Source: Haematococcus lacustris
Lineage: Eukaryota; Chlorophyta; Chlorophyceae; Chlamydomonadales; Haematococcaceae
Length of the DNA: 64,000 nucleotides
Assembly: GCA_030144725.1 (NCBI GenBank)
Contig: JASKMD010000009.1
Coordinates: forward strand, 3,611,015-3,675,014
Direction: 5' to 3'
A program made the translations under genes and the position numbers. This document shows, piece after piece, positions 34,500-44,691 of the stretch (position 1 is the stretch's first letter; each line of letters opens with the position of its first letter). The notes under the pieces are model-generated. The model was not told the origin of the DNA. It was given only the letters and a program-made list of their open reading frames with translations, and did no database searches.

Positions 34500-35828
34500 T
34501 AGCCCAGCAGCAGACCCCTTTGGCAGCAGCCCAGCAGCAGGCCCAGCAGCAGACCCCTCTGGCATCAGCCCAGCAGCAGCAGACCCCTCAGGCAGCAGCC
34601 CAGCAGCTGAAGACCCTTCTGACAGCAGCAGCAGCAGCAACACACGCACTCCAGCTGACATAGGTAGCGACCTGGCTGACGAGCGGGCGTTCCAGTTTGA
34701 CCCAGCCACTCAAATGGGCATGGGGCTGGACCCTGGGGCCATCCAGGCAGTCAGCGCAGCTTCAGGAATGTGGCGTGCAGATGGCCGCTTGCAAGGCTTC
34801 TACAGGAGGAAGTTGACCAGGAGCCAGGTGCAGCATGACAGCGGCCTAATCCAGGCTCGCCGCAACACTCAGCGGTGGAATGACAACATCAAGCACCTGG
34901 CAGCAGCCACCCCAGCAGGCACCTCCCTGGTGGCCATCCAAAGGCATGTGGCCGTCACCCTGGCCACTTGGGATGCAGTGTGGGGGGAGTACCTGCATCC
35001 CAAGTGGGCAGAGCAAAGGATGAGGCTGCATGGCGCGCATGAGAAGGTCCTGGAGCGCTACTTCATGAAGGTGAGAGTGCCAAGGGTAGGGGGGAAGGGG
35101 CAGGACCACAGGCTGAGGACCTCCCCACATGTGACCTGCTAGGTGCCCATGTCCCCAGTTCTGCCAAGGATGTCATGCGCTTTGTGTGTGCCTTGTGTGC
35201 CATGCAGCTGGAGGAGGAGGCAGCCAGCGTGTCCCAGCAGGAGTGGGGGACCCGCAAGCAGCTGGTGGTGTTCTTTGGCAACGCATGCATTGGCACGCGG
35301 GGTGGGTGGGGGGCCAAGGCTGTGCTGCAGGCCTGCCGCAAGGTAGTGGAGAGGCCCAACAGCGGCAAGCCAACCGACAGGGTGCCAGGCAAGGTGGTGA
35401 CAGTGGATGAGTTCCGCACCAGCAGGGTCAGCTCAATCCTGAAAAGCCCCCAGCCCTGTGAGGAGGAGCTGGACAGCAGCAAGCCCACCAGGCCTAAAGG
35501 CTGGAAGCTCAAGCCGGGACAGGTGCAGGACCGCTTGTTGCGGTCAGCCTGGAGCAAGCGGTTTGAGGCGCCAGTGCGGGGCCTCATGTGGTGCCCTTGG
35601 CTGGCCCAGGCCACCCCTGGTGACCTTGGCAAATGGGTGGACAGGGACTGCAATGCAGCCCTCAACATCCAGCGGGCAGGGGAGAGCAAGTGGCGCCCAC
35701 TGGAGCTGTGCAGGTGGCAACACCGAGGAAGACTTCCTGCCCAGGGCAAGGAATACCCAGCACTGGGCTTCAAGAAGCTGCGAGAGCGAGCCCCCAAGGC
35801 CCAAGCCCAGCAGCCTGTAGCACAGTAG
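34500..35828 (+). CDS. Fanzor (eukaryotic TnpB-like RNA-guided nuclease), N-terminus incomplete
   Basis: Two exons, to 35070 (YFMK before gtgaga) and 35208-35828 (after catgcag), join in phase 0. RuvC-I is GMGLDPGAIQAVSAASG. The 'VVFFGNACIGTRGGWGAK' block and then VVTVDEFRTSRVSS follow; in known Fanzors the DE(Y/F)RTS glutamate replaces the canonical RuvC-II glutamate. A weak zinc-ribbon region comes next (CxxC is replaced by RVSS; MWCP remains). RuvC-III is WVDRDCNAALNIQR. The C-terminus is GKEYPALGFKKLRERAPKAQ... to stop. An Ala/Pro/Ser disordered stretch precedes RuvC-I. No ATG exists in the element upstream of RuvC-I, and the reading frame is open back into antisense LINE sequence. Either an N-terminal exon (WED/REC part) is missing, or this is a 5'-truncated copy. 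Confidence 0.85.
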
Positions 35829-36013
35829 CATGTGTGCACCGCATATGTGTGCCTACATCAGAGCATGTGCTTCATGCCAACATAGATTGCCCGGCCTTCG
35901 CAAGCGGGTTGGGGTAGTGAACCACGTAGTGGTCCCGGATGCTTGCTGCATGCAAACAGATCGGATTACAGATAACACAGCCCCTGCCCTGTAGTAATAG
36001 TAGGGGAACAACT
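35829..36013 (+). ncRNA. Candidate Fanzor 3' guide-scaffold RNA region (type A)
   Basis: About 185 bp after the Fanzor stop are conserved with the remnant at 47645-48665. They contain ACATCAGAGCATGTG...CCAACATAG (shared with the type-B ends), a gcttgctgcatgcaaac palindrome (GCTTGCTGCATGCAAAC) and a terminal CCCCTGCCC...TAGTAGGGG hairpin (35981-36006). In TnpB/Fanzor systems the guide RNA scaffold is transcribed from the 3' end of the gene into the right end of the element. The assignment here is by position and structure only. Confidence 0.4.
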
Positions 36014-36015
36014 GT

Positions 36016-36693
36016 GCTGGGATGATCCCAGCAAACATTTTAACAAATTTGCATGCTGTGAAACCATGCGGCAAGCAGAGGGAGCAACAGGTATGTGGTA
36101 ACACCCTCCTCAACTGTGCGGGCGTGCTTGACAAAGGGGGCTGAGAGCCCATCAGGGCCAGGTGCTGTGTCATTGTTGAGCTCACGAAGTTGTGCTTGTA
36201 CAATGGATGTGATGTTGTCAAGATGGGGCAGCTCATAGGTAGGTGGATGTGTTGTGACAGGGGCAGGGGCAGGGGCAGGGGCAGGGGCAGGGGCAGGGGC
36301 AGGGGCAGGGGCAGGGGCAGGGGCAGGGGCAGGGGCAGGGGCAGGGGCAGGGGCAGGGGCAGGGGCAGGGGCAGGGGCAGGGGCAGGGGCAGGGGCAGGG
36401 GCAGGGGCAGGGGCAGGGGCAGGGGCAGGGGCAGGGGCAGGGGCAGGGGCAGGGGCAGGGGCAGGGGCAGGGGCAGGGGCAGGGGCAGGGACAGAGTGAG
36501 GTCTGCCTCTCTCAAGAGGGACGGCTTGCAAATGAGCTCAGGAATCACATCAGGTGCTTCATGTGTCGTAGTGGTGGTTGTGAAATAGGCCTGCAGATGC
36601 TGATGCCACTTGCCAATGGGAACCACGGACTGTTGGCGTGGGTGCTTGACTCGGAGCATCTTGAGGGCATCCCCAGGGTTGTGTTTGAGCATG
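36016..36693 (-). mobile_element. LINE copy 1, middle part of ORF2
   Basis: Continuation of the LINE upstream of the Fanzor insertion. Minus-strand blocks NNDTAPGPDGLSAPFVKH, HLDNITSIVQAQLREL, KWHQHLQAYFTTTTTTHEAP and MLKHNPGDALKMLRVKH match LINE copy 2. The LINE ends abruptly at 36693, where a second Fanzor 3' end begins. Confidence 0.9.
36258..36489. repeat. (GGGGCA)n hexanucleotide expansion, about 38 units
   Basis: A virtually perfect array in the LINE ORF2. The same site in LINE copy 2 (about 43216-43230) has only 'aggggcaggga'. It would read as Pro-Val or Ala-Pro dipeptides on the minus strand and Gly-Arg or Gly-Ala on the plus strand. It is G-rich and a G-quadruplex candidate. Confidence 0.97.
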
Positions 36694-38146
36694 TCTTGCA
36701 TGTAAGCTGATGACAGCTCAAAGCAAGGCACACTACTGTGCCTCAGCAGGCTGCTGCTGCTGCTGGGCCTTGAGTGGCTTGTCTCGCAGCTGCTTGTAGC
36801 CCAGGTCAGGGTACTCCTTGCCCTTGGCTGGCAGAGCTTCCTGGTGTGGCTCTCCCCAATGCGCTGCATGTTGAGCGCTGCATTGCAGTCCCTGTCCAGC
36901 CACCTGCCTGGCTGTTGTGCTGGCTTCGCCTTGGCAGCCTTGCCCTCAGCTGCTTGCTCAGTCTTGATGCGCTTGCTGGCTTGGCTGGAGGGGGAGTGCC
37001 GGGTCCTGGCTCTCAAGCTGCTGGTTGTGTGGCTACCTAGCTGCTCCATGGGCCTGTGGGGGCTTGCGCGGTGGCATTACTGGGCACCACATCATGCCCC
37101 GCACTGGCTGGTCACGCTGCTGGCTCCAGGCTGGGCGCAGAAGGCGGAGGTCCACCTGCCCTGCTGGGGGCTTCCAGCCTGCAGGCCTGGTGGGCTGCTC
37201 ATGGTCCAGCTCCCCCTCACATGGCTGCTGGCCATTCGCTGCTGAGCTGACGCAGAGGTGCGGTGCTCATCCACAAGCACCACCCTGCCCCGACGCTGGT
37301 CTGTGCCCCTGGGCCTGCACACCACCTTGCAGCAGGCTCGCAACACCGCATCAGCACCCCAACCTCCCCCAGTGCCAATGCCAGCAGCGCCAAAGAACAC
37401 CACCAGCTGCTTAGCACGCCCATGGCGCTCCATGGACACCTCCGCCATGTCCTCCTACGACTGCAGCCATGCACACAAGGTACAAACATGGTGGCTGACA
37501 TGGTGGCACCAGGTTAGGCATGGCACAGTCAACCACTCTTTCATTTCACCCACCACCTCTCAGTCCCTTACCCTCCCTCCCACACACCCATCCTCACCTG
37601 CTTCAAGAACTGCTCCAGCGCCCGGTCTTGAGCTCCGTACAGCCTCAGCCGCAGTTGTGCCCACTTGGGGTCCAGGTACACCTCCCACACCGCGTTCGAG
37701 GTGGCCAGGGTGACGGTGATGTGCTTCAGGTTGGCCACCAAGGAGGTGCCGGCTGAGCTTGCTGCTGCCAGGTGCTGGAGGTGGGGCTTGATTGGAGTCA
37801 GCCACTGTCATGCTTCACCTGGCCCTTGGTCAGCTTCCACCGGTCCAGCTGGTAGCTACCAGCTGGCCTGACTCCTGGTGGCCCCTGATGCCTGACTCCT
37901 GGTAACCCCTGAGGCTGCACTGACTGCCTGGGTGACGCCAGGGTCGATGCCCACCCCAATCTGCGTTGCTGGATCAAACTCGAACTCATGCTGCTCAGCT
38001 ATTGCCTTGCCTATGTGGGGGAGTCCCACCGCATGAGCTGCTGCTGCTGCTGCTACTGCTGCTGCTGCTGCACTTGGGCGACTGTCGCTGCTGCCAGCTG
38101 ATGGGGTTGGGGCAGGAGGAGGGGGGAGGGGGCACAAATCAGGCAA
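36694..38146 (-). pseudogene. Second Fanzor copy, frameshifted
   Basis: Read on the minus strand: IGVGIDPGVTQAVSAASG (RuvC-I, near 37920), then a duplicated 'actcctggt...' region with stops. Next come a block equivalent to TLATSNAVWEVYLDPKWAQ, an intron region, KQLVVFFGAAGIGTGGGWGAD (about 37400), VVLVDEHRTS (about 37260), MMWCP (about 37090), GRWLDRDCNAALNMQR (RuvC-III, about 36880) and, in another frame, GKEYPDLGYKQLRDKPLKAQ... to a stop at 36733. There are at least three frame changes, and the DE(F/Y)RTS motif reads DEHRTS. The 3' end (36694-36732) keeps the GAGCTG/CAGCTC stem, then abuts the LINE. The residual protein is not functional. Confidence 0.85.
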
Positions 38147-38317
38147 TCAGCCCTAGGCAGCACAAGTGGTAGTAGAACCTTTTCAGCCACCGCTGCAACA
38201 TTTGGCGCACCTTAGTGATGGAGCTTGGCATGGCGCCTGTCTTAGGCCTCTGCTGATTGCACAGGGGTGCTTTAGCCTCCTTGTAAATTTTATCAATGCA
38301 TGCAGGGTTGGCAGGAA
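38127..38317. repeat. Dispersed repeat (copy of 27588-27757)
   Basis: Lies immediately upstream (in Fanzor orientation) of the decayed second Fanzor. See the entry at 27588. Confidence 0.65.
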
Positions 38318-40904
38318 GGAATCGACAGCCTCAGAACTATACAGCCCTCCTGCCACACCAAGACACAGCATAAGTTGTAATAAACCACGGGCTGTGAGCT
38401 CACTGCCGCTAGCGTGCCTTGTGCCCACCTCACCACCACGACTCCATAAACTACATTACCAGCTCGAGCTGAGCTGAACCAGCTCCTACAACTCTTGCTT
38501 ACCACCACCACCACCACGCCTTGTGAGGGGGTCAGCGTTTCATGGCGGGGATTAACCGTTATAGCTGGCTATCGTCGCCTCTTACATCGCCTCTTGCTCA
38601 GAAATACAATCTTGGTTTACATTTATGACAACGCATGCCACTCATGCCGCCCCAACATGGGGTTGGTAGTGTTCATGCAAATAGTCTCTCAACACTGCAC
38701 CGCTTTTGATAGCGTTTGTCACACTGGCAGCTGCGATTGTGTCCGCGTTATCTGACCATCAGCGCAAGCCATTGCAGTCTTTGCTCTCGGGCTGCCCCAT
38801 GTGCCCGCGAACAATAACAGCGGCGAGACGGGTCTCCTTGGGACGGTGAGCCACACCCCTGTGACCCCATCTACCTAGCGTAGTGAGCTGGTTGTGCACA
38901 AATGGAATGTCCGGCCAACACCCAACGCGATGCCTGCCGGGCGTGCAGGGCACCTAGACGGGGCGATTGAAACATATCTCCATGCTCGCTTCCGCCGAAT
39001 ACACCACTTGGGTCGCCGCACACGACCGGGTTACACGGCGAGTCCAGTCTTACATTAAACGCGCATCATTACATTGCAGCAGACGCAACAAACGTTACAT
39101 CAAATGATTGAGTATATGGGCTGCAGTTGCATGAAGATTACCAACCCCATGTTGGGAACGCCTGAGGCTCAGCAAGAAGCGGCTTGAAAGCTCAGAGGCA
39201 CAAGGCACATGATGAGGTCGAAGCGATGAATGCATGTCCCGCAATGGCTCAAATTTGTACTACTGACTTTGGTGCTTTGCTGTGCACGGCCTACTAACTG
39301 CCTATAAAGGTAGCTGGCTGGGCAAAAGTAGCTGGCTGGGTTGCCTACATTGTGGATCATTTAGCACATTATTTGGCGCGGTGAGTGCAGAGTTGCAGCC
39401 GTCCTACTACCAAGGGTCGGTATGCTGTCAATTACCGACAGTTTGGAGCACCTGAATGCCACTTATATGATCATTAGCTCGTCAATTGTACGCATATGAC
39501 CACGCAAATGTCGCAGAGGCAGATCCGAGTATAGTGTGTGCCTCTTATTTTTCATACTAATATACACTACCGGCACCATGTATACAGTATACAGCTTTCC
39601 ATTTACATCAACGCATGATAGCTCCCGGATGACCTTGGTTGAAGGGTCGAATCGAGGCTCCCGGACGACCTCACTTGGACGGGTACGGACAAGTCAAAAC
39701 TGACTATACTTACAAGCAATCACAGTGTCGCCACAGTACCGTGAAGGCTACCAATGCAAGACTCCAGCTCAATGGGCCAGACCCCCTTGCGCTCCATCGC
39801 TGCCACGCTACATGCAAGACGACACTCTCAAGACACCAAGCTTAATCTGGCAACTGCATAACTTCAAATGAACGACAACGTCAACACAGTGCATGCACAT
39901 TAAAGCTGAGCATGCGGGGTAGAGACCAACACAAGGGTAAGCAGCTGCAGTCACACATCCCACTCCTACCTACGGTGTGATAGTGTGAGCAGGAGGCTGA
40001 CAGCAAGTTTCCATGCAAGCAAACACCCCGCCAACAACCACCAACACCACGGCCTACACTGCACCAGACATTGCCACCCAAGCAGCTCACAACAGCAGGC
40101 GGCGTGCTAGTGAAGGTAAACTGCAAACTTGCACATGGAGCACTGGCCATGCAGTTGGTTGCAGTTGGTTGGCCAGTAAGGGTAGGGGTGGCAGCCGCAG
40201 TGGCCGCTAGCGTAAATAAATCAAAGGGGATACAAAGGGTGGGTGGGCGGGTTTGAGAGGGGCCAGGGTAGGGGGTGCAAGCAGTCAGTCGGTTGCGTGA
40301 CACACAGCACTCGTAGCCAGCCATAAGTGGACCTGGCCATCATCCAGCCATCATCCACACCACCTTTTGGGGCAGCAGCTCTTACTCTTGCCCCTGCCTG
40401 CCCCTGCCTGCCCCCGCCTGCTGCTAAAACGCCCGCTTCAACGCTCCATCCCCTCTGCTCACTACTTCCCTCCTTCACACCTTCCATCCCCCTCTTAACT
40501 CTTCCTCCTTCTCCTCCACCTTCCCTTATCCTCCTCCTCGCACTGCTCCTCCTTCTCCTTCCCTCCTTATCCTCCTCCTCACATTACTCCTCCTTCTCCT
40601 TCCCTCCTTATCCTCCTCCTCACATTACTCCTCCTTCTCCTTCACCTCCTCGCACTACTCCTCCTTGATGCAAGGCCAGCCCCTCTCCCCTGCCCAGGTC
40701 ACATCAGGTCAGGCCAGGCGCTGAAGGCTGGCCAGGCAGGGTGACGCAGCAGCCAGGCCAAGCCAAGGCCCATGCACCGCCCTGCCTCTGTTGATGGAGG
40801 AGAACCCCTGCTCAACGCCCAATAGCTCCAGGGCGTGATGGAGTAACGTGGCAATTGGGCAGATGACTGGTTGACTGGTTGGTTGGTTGGTTGGTTGGTC
40901 CTTT
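38318..40904. other. Repeat-derived region without a supported gene
   Basis: Includes the inverted pair 38652-38681 and 39128-39158 (CCCCAACATGGGGTTGG... and its mirror). A short direct duplication 'aaaggtagctggctggg' lies near 39308, and a long CT-rich tract with 'cctcctccttctcc' units lies at about 40495-40665. A (TTGG)n run lies near 40868-40898. Confidence 0.5.
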
Positions 40905-42249
40905 TCAAGGCCCAGGGGCTCCAGCGGCTCCAGGGGGTGGTGGGGGGGCAGGGCGCTGGGGGCGCAGACTGGAGCTACGACCCAGGCCACCCCCCTCCCC
41001 CTGCTGCTGCTGCCCCGCCATGCTGGCCCCGCTGCCGCCCAGCCCTGTGTGGTCCTGAGGGTGGCCAAAGCTGTTCAGACTGATGAGGTTGCTGCCACTG
41101 GTGGGAAGCCCAGCCCCCACCCCACCCCCCGTGCCGGAGTGCTCGAGGCTGTACGCCCCACCCCCCACCCCACTGGCTGCCCCAGGGGTGGCAAACACGC
41201 TGGTGCCTGGCGTGGGCTGCCCAGCTGCATCCCCCAGCGCCGCCCTCACACTGGCCATGCGCTCCGCATGGCTGCGAGTGGGGGGCAGGCCCCGGGGCGC
41301 GTCTGCCGCATTGCCGGGGTTGGCGCGAGACGTGGCCAGGCTGGAGAAGCTGCTGCCCCCCGTGAGCCCCCCCCCTGCTGCTGCTGCTGCTGCCCCCACA
41401 TGGGCGCTGTCGGTGTGAAGGCCTGGGCTGCTGGCAGGCGGGGGGAAGGCGGCCGTGGGTTTGTCTGGGGTGGAGTGCATGGAGCCGGCGGGGTAGGAGG
41501 CCAGGCCACGGCCCAGGCCAGCTAGGCCGAGCTTGGCGGCTAAGGCGCTGGCCTTGGAGCTGAAGGAGGAGGGCGAGGTACCCAGTTCGACTCCTGGCGT
41601 GCCCCGTCCAGCTGGGGAGCTCGACTGCAGGGGGGCGGGTCCAGGGTCAGGGTCAGGGTCAGGGTCAGGGTCAGGGTCGCAGCAGGGGGGGAGCTGGATG
41701 GGTCAGGGTGGAGTAGGGTGGGGTAATGGCCGCGGGGTGGGGTGGGGGGGAAGGGAAGGGAGGAGGAGGAGGAGGGGAAGGGCAGTAAGGTATAGGGTGG
41801 AGGAGGGTGAAGGGCAGTGAGGTAAAGGGTGGAGGTGAAGGTGAGACAACGGAGACAAGCGTGAGGGTGACAGCTGATGGCTCTACTCTCCCCCTGGACA
41901 TTCCCCTTCCTCCCCCCCTCTACCATCACCCCCCTTCTCACCCCTGGTCCACCCCTTCATCCCATCAACCCCCCAGACCATCTATTATAACCCCCCTTGG
42001 CCCTATTTCGCAATATTTCCTCATGAGCACCATTTACTGCCCAGACAGCACAGCAGTCACACTGAGCCTCTCACTTTTCACCTTCCACCTTTCAACCTCT
42101 GTAATTGAAGATAAATCCCCCCCCCCCCTTCGCCCCCCTACGCCCTTCTCCCCCCCCCCCCCCTTTCCCCCCCACACACATACAGCCAGCACCTGTGAGT
42201 CAGCAGCCCCCCCTGGCAGGGCGGCCATGCTGCCGCAGCCGGGCCCATG
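40905..42249 (-). CDS. C-terminal exons of an unknown gene, cut by the assembly gap
   Basis: I do not recognise the protein. The last exon (41624 down to 40905, 239 codons plus stop, after a ccctgcag acceptor) is rich in Gly, Ala, Ser and Pro. It has Ser-Phe-Ser repeats (SSFSSKASALAAKLG; GGSSFSSLATSR), SHAERMASVRAALGD and a Pro-rich tail. A preceding exon, ending at 42193 (...MAALPGGAADSQ before gtgctg), joins in phase 0 and runs into the N gap. The intron has a (GGGTCA)n run at about 41640-41680 and heavy CT/GA tracts. It could be the regulatory tail of a larger signalling or cytoskeletal protein, but nothing in view defines that. Confidence 0.55.
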
Positions 42250-42749
42250 NNNNNNNNNNNNNNNNNNNNNNNNNNNNNNNNNNNNNNNNNNNNNNNNNNN
42301 NNNNNNNNNNNNNNNNNNNNNNNNNNNNNNNNNNNNNNNNNNNNNNNNNNNNNNNNNNNNNNNNNNNNNNNNNNNNNNNNNNNNNNNNNNNNNNNNNNNN
42401 NNNNNNNNNNNNNNNNNNNNNNNNNNNNNNNNNNNNNNNNNNNNNNNNNNNNNNNNNNNNNNNNNNNNNNNNNNNNNNNNNNNNNNNNNNNNNNNNNNNN
42501 NNNNNNNNNNNNNNNNNNNNNNNNNNNNNNNNNNNNNNNNNNNNNNNNNNNNNNNNNNNNNNNNNNNNNNNNNNNNNNNNNNNNNNNNNNNNNNNNNNNN
42601 NNNNNNNNNNNNNNNNNNNNNNNNNNNNNNNNNNNNNNNNNNNNNNNNNNNNNNNNNNNNNNNNNNNNNNNNNNNNNNNNNNNNNNNNNNNNNNNNNNNN
42701 NNNNNNNNNNNNNNNNNNNNNNNNNNNNNNNNNNNNNNNNNNNNNNNNN
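42250..42749. other. Assembly gap (500 N)
   Basis: Exactly 500 undetermined bases, a conventional placeholder of unknown true length. It removes the 5' part of the unknown minus-strand gene and the 3' half of LINE copy 2. Confidence 1.
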
Positions 42750-44691
42750 GAGCATGGACAAGATGGCGCAGAATGAACATGGGTTGCATGGTGCTGCGTC
42801 CCGGGATGAACCCAAACTGCTCAGCTGGCAGCAATTTGTGTGTCATGCACCAGGCAGTCAGCACGTGCCGCAAGACGTTAGCATACAGGCGGTACAACAC
42901 ACTACTCACAGCAAGCATTCTGTACTTGTTGGGGTCTGTGGGGTCTGTGTCCTTGAAGAGGGGGCTGATTCTAGCTACCTTCCAAGCCGCTGGGATGATC
43001 CCCGTGCGCATCATGCTGTGAAACCATGTGGCAAGCAGAGGGAGCAACAAGTATGTGGTAACACCCTCCTCAACTGTGCGGGCGTGCTTGATGAAGGGGG
43101 CTGGGAGCCCATCCAGGCCAGGTGCTGTGTCATTGTTGAGCTCACGTAGTTGTGCTTGTACAATGGATGTGATGTTGTCAAGATGGGGCAGCTCATAGGC
43201 AGGCGGATGTGTTGTGACAGGGGCAGGGACAGAGTGAAGTCTGCCTCTCCCAAGAGGGACGGCTTGCAAATGGGCAGGCACAGCTTGCCTGGTCCTGGCT
43301 GGCTCAGGGATCACATCGGGTGCTTCGTGTGTCGTAGTGGTTGTTGTGAAATAGGCCTGCAGATGCTGATGCCACTTGTCAATGGGAACCATGGACTGTT
43401 GGCGTGCGTGCTTGACACGGAGCATCTTGAGTGCATCCCCAGGGTTGTGCTTGAGCATGTCTAGAAGCTTGGCAGCTCTGTGCTTGGACCACGCAGACTT
43501 AGCTCTAGCAACCAGCCTCCTATAGGCCTGCTTTCTAGCCCTGTAAAGGTGCAAGGCCTCCCCGCTACGCAGAGCCTGCCAGAGTGCGGCTTTAGCCTCC
43601 TTGCATGACCGGTCAAACCAGGCAGGCTTAACTGTGGTGTGCTTGTCAACACGCGCCAATGGGCAGAGCCTTGGCCTGAGCATCCCCGCACTGCCCGCAG
43701 CCCGTGATATGATGTCATGCACAAAGCGGTTGATGGAGTCAGGGTGTGTGCCTTGCTCAACAGCCTGCTTGACAGCCATGACCTCCTCTTCTAAGGCAAT
43801 GAGGGCGCCCACATACCGAGCAGCATGATCTGGCTTCCATTGGAACTGTGGGCCAGTGTGGCAGTCAGCATTGCAGGTGTGGACGGGTGTAGTGGCTTGT
43901 GCTGGTGCCTTGAATGATAGGGTAATGGGGGAGTGGTCAAACTCATGGCAAGCGTCAGGGAAGGAAGATGTGTGGCTCAAAGAGTAAACCGATTCACTCA
44001 TGATGATGTGCTCCGTGCGAGTGCTAGCTCTGCAGGTGCGCTGTCCCATGTCCCCATGTCCCCTGCCGGTGGTGGCAACAAGGCCTGTAGCTGATAGCAC
44101 GTCAACTAGCTCCCTGCCCGCTAAGTTAGACTTGGCTGGGCCAATCCTAGGCACGCAAAGCTCCGGATGCAGCATGGCCCAGCCATGGAGGTCACCTATC
44201 TCGCTTAGCTTGCCTAAATGAGAGTTCAGGTCACCCATCAGGAGGACATGTGGTGTGTGTGATGTAGCCTCCTGGAGCTCTAGCAGCAAGTGGTTGAAGT
44301 GCTCAGAGACATTGTGAGCGGGGGGTATGTAGCCCACACCCAGCAACACATCGCCCTCAAGCCCGCACACACACCCTGCCAGCCTGACCCAAAGCAGCTG
44401 CATGGCACTACTGGTGCGCCATAGCCTGGCGTGCCTGGCTAGCTCCTTGCGCAGCAGAAGGGCCACCCCCTGACCCGGCACCCCCTGACGTGAAACAGTA
44501 GTGTGAAAGGCACTATGGGTGGGCGCATGCTGCATGAACTCCGCTATCCTATTGCTGCGTGTCTCGCACAGAGCGATGACATCATGCTCGGCCACCAGCC
44601 TCCTAATAGCTGTGAACTTGACTGAGGTGGTGTCATGCTTAAGGCCATTCACATTGTGGACCGCTAACCTGAGCTCCCGGGGGGCGAGTCC
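42750..44691 (-). CDS. LINE copy 2, ORF2 (endonuclease and reverse transcriptase), 3'-truncated by gap
   Basis: Non-LTR retrotransposon polyprotein, uninterrupted from the stop of ORF1 down to the gap. The N-terminal EEP/APE-like endonuclease shows LRLAVHNVNGL, VIALCETRSN, LLMGDLNSHLG and CHEFDHSPITL. The RT region begins with NNDTAPGLDGLPAPFIKH, AAWKVARISPLFKDTDP, YRMLAVSSVLYRLYANVL and FGFIPGRSTMQPMF before the Ns. The endonuclease Asn motif (HNVNGL) lies upstream of any ATG, and the frame is the same as ORF1 with only a UAG between. The YADD core is lost in the gap but visible in copy 1. Confidence 0.92.

Larger units (their letters stand above)
34500..36015 (+). mobile_element. Fanzor element inserted in LINE copy 1
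   Basis: Comparison with LINE copy 2 (42950-43030) shows that LINE sequence stops at 34499 (...ttccaagc) and resumes at 36016 (gctgggatgatccc), within the codons for PAAWKVA. The 1.5 kb between is absent from copy 2. No target-site duplication is visible. The insert starts with a degenerate cccagcagcagacccct minisatellite, contains the Fanzor ORF and ends with a CCCCT...AGGGG hairpin. About 14 bp into the resumed LINE, at 36030-36052, the sequence differs from copy 2, so the right border could be slightly further. Confidence 0.8.

Noticed and set aside
36190..36588. Gly-Arg and Gly-Ala repeat ORFs on the plus strand
   Set aside because: They are translations of the (GGGGCA)n array inside an antisense LINE, with no independent gene evidence.
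35853..37049. 398-codon minus-strand ORF with a long Pro-Leu repeat
   Set aside because: It is a chance read-through that joins the Fanzor RuvC-III exon, a LINE fragment and the GGGGCA array. The Pro-Leu stretch is only the translated microsatellite.
41639..41680. (GGGTCA)n as telomeric sequence
   Set aside because: Green algal telomeres are TTTTAGGG- or TTTAGGG-like. This is a short intronic hexamer run.
41807..43149. Long plus-strand ORFs crossing the N gap
   Set aside because: N codons are not evidence of coding. The flanks are antisense to the LINE and to the unknown gene.
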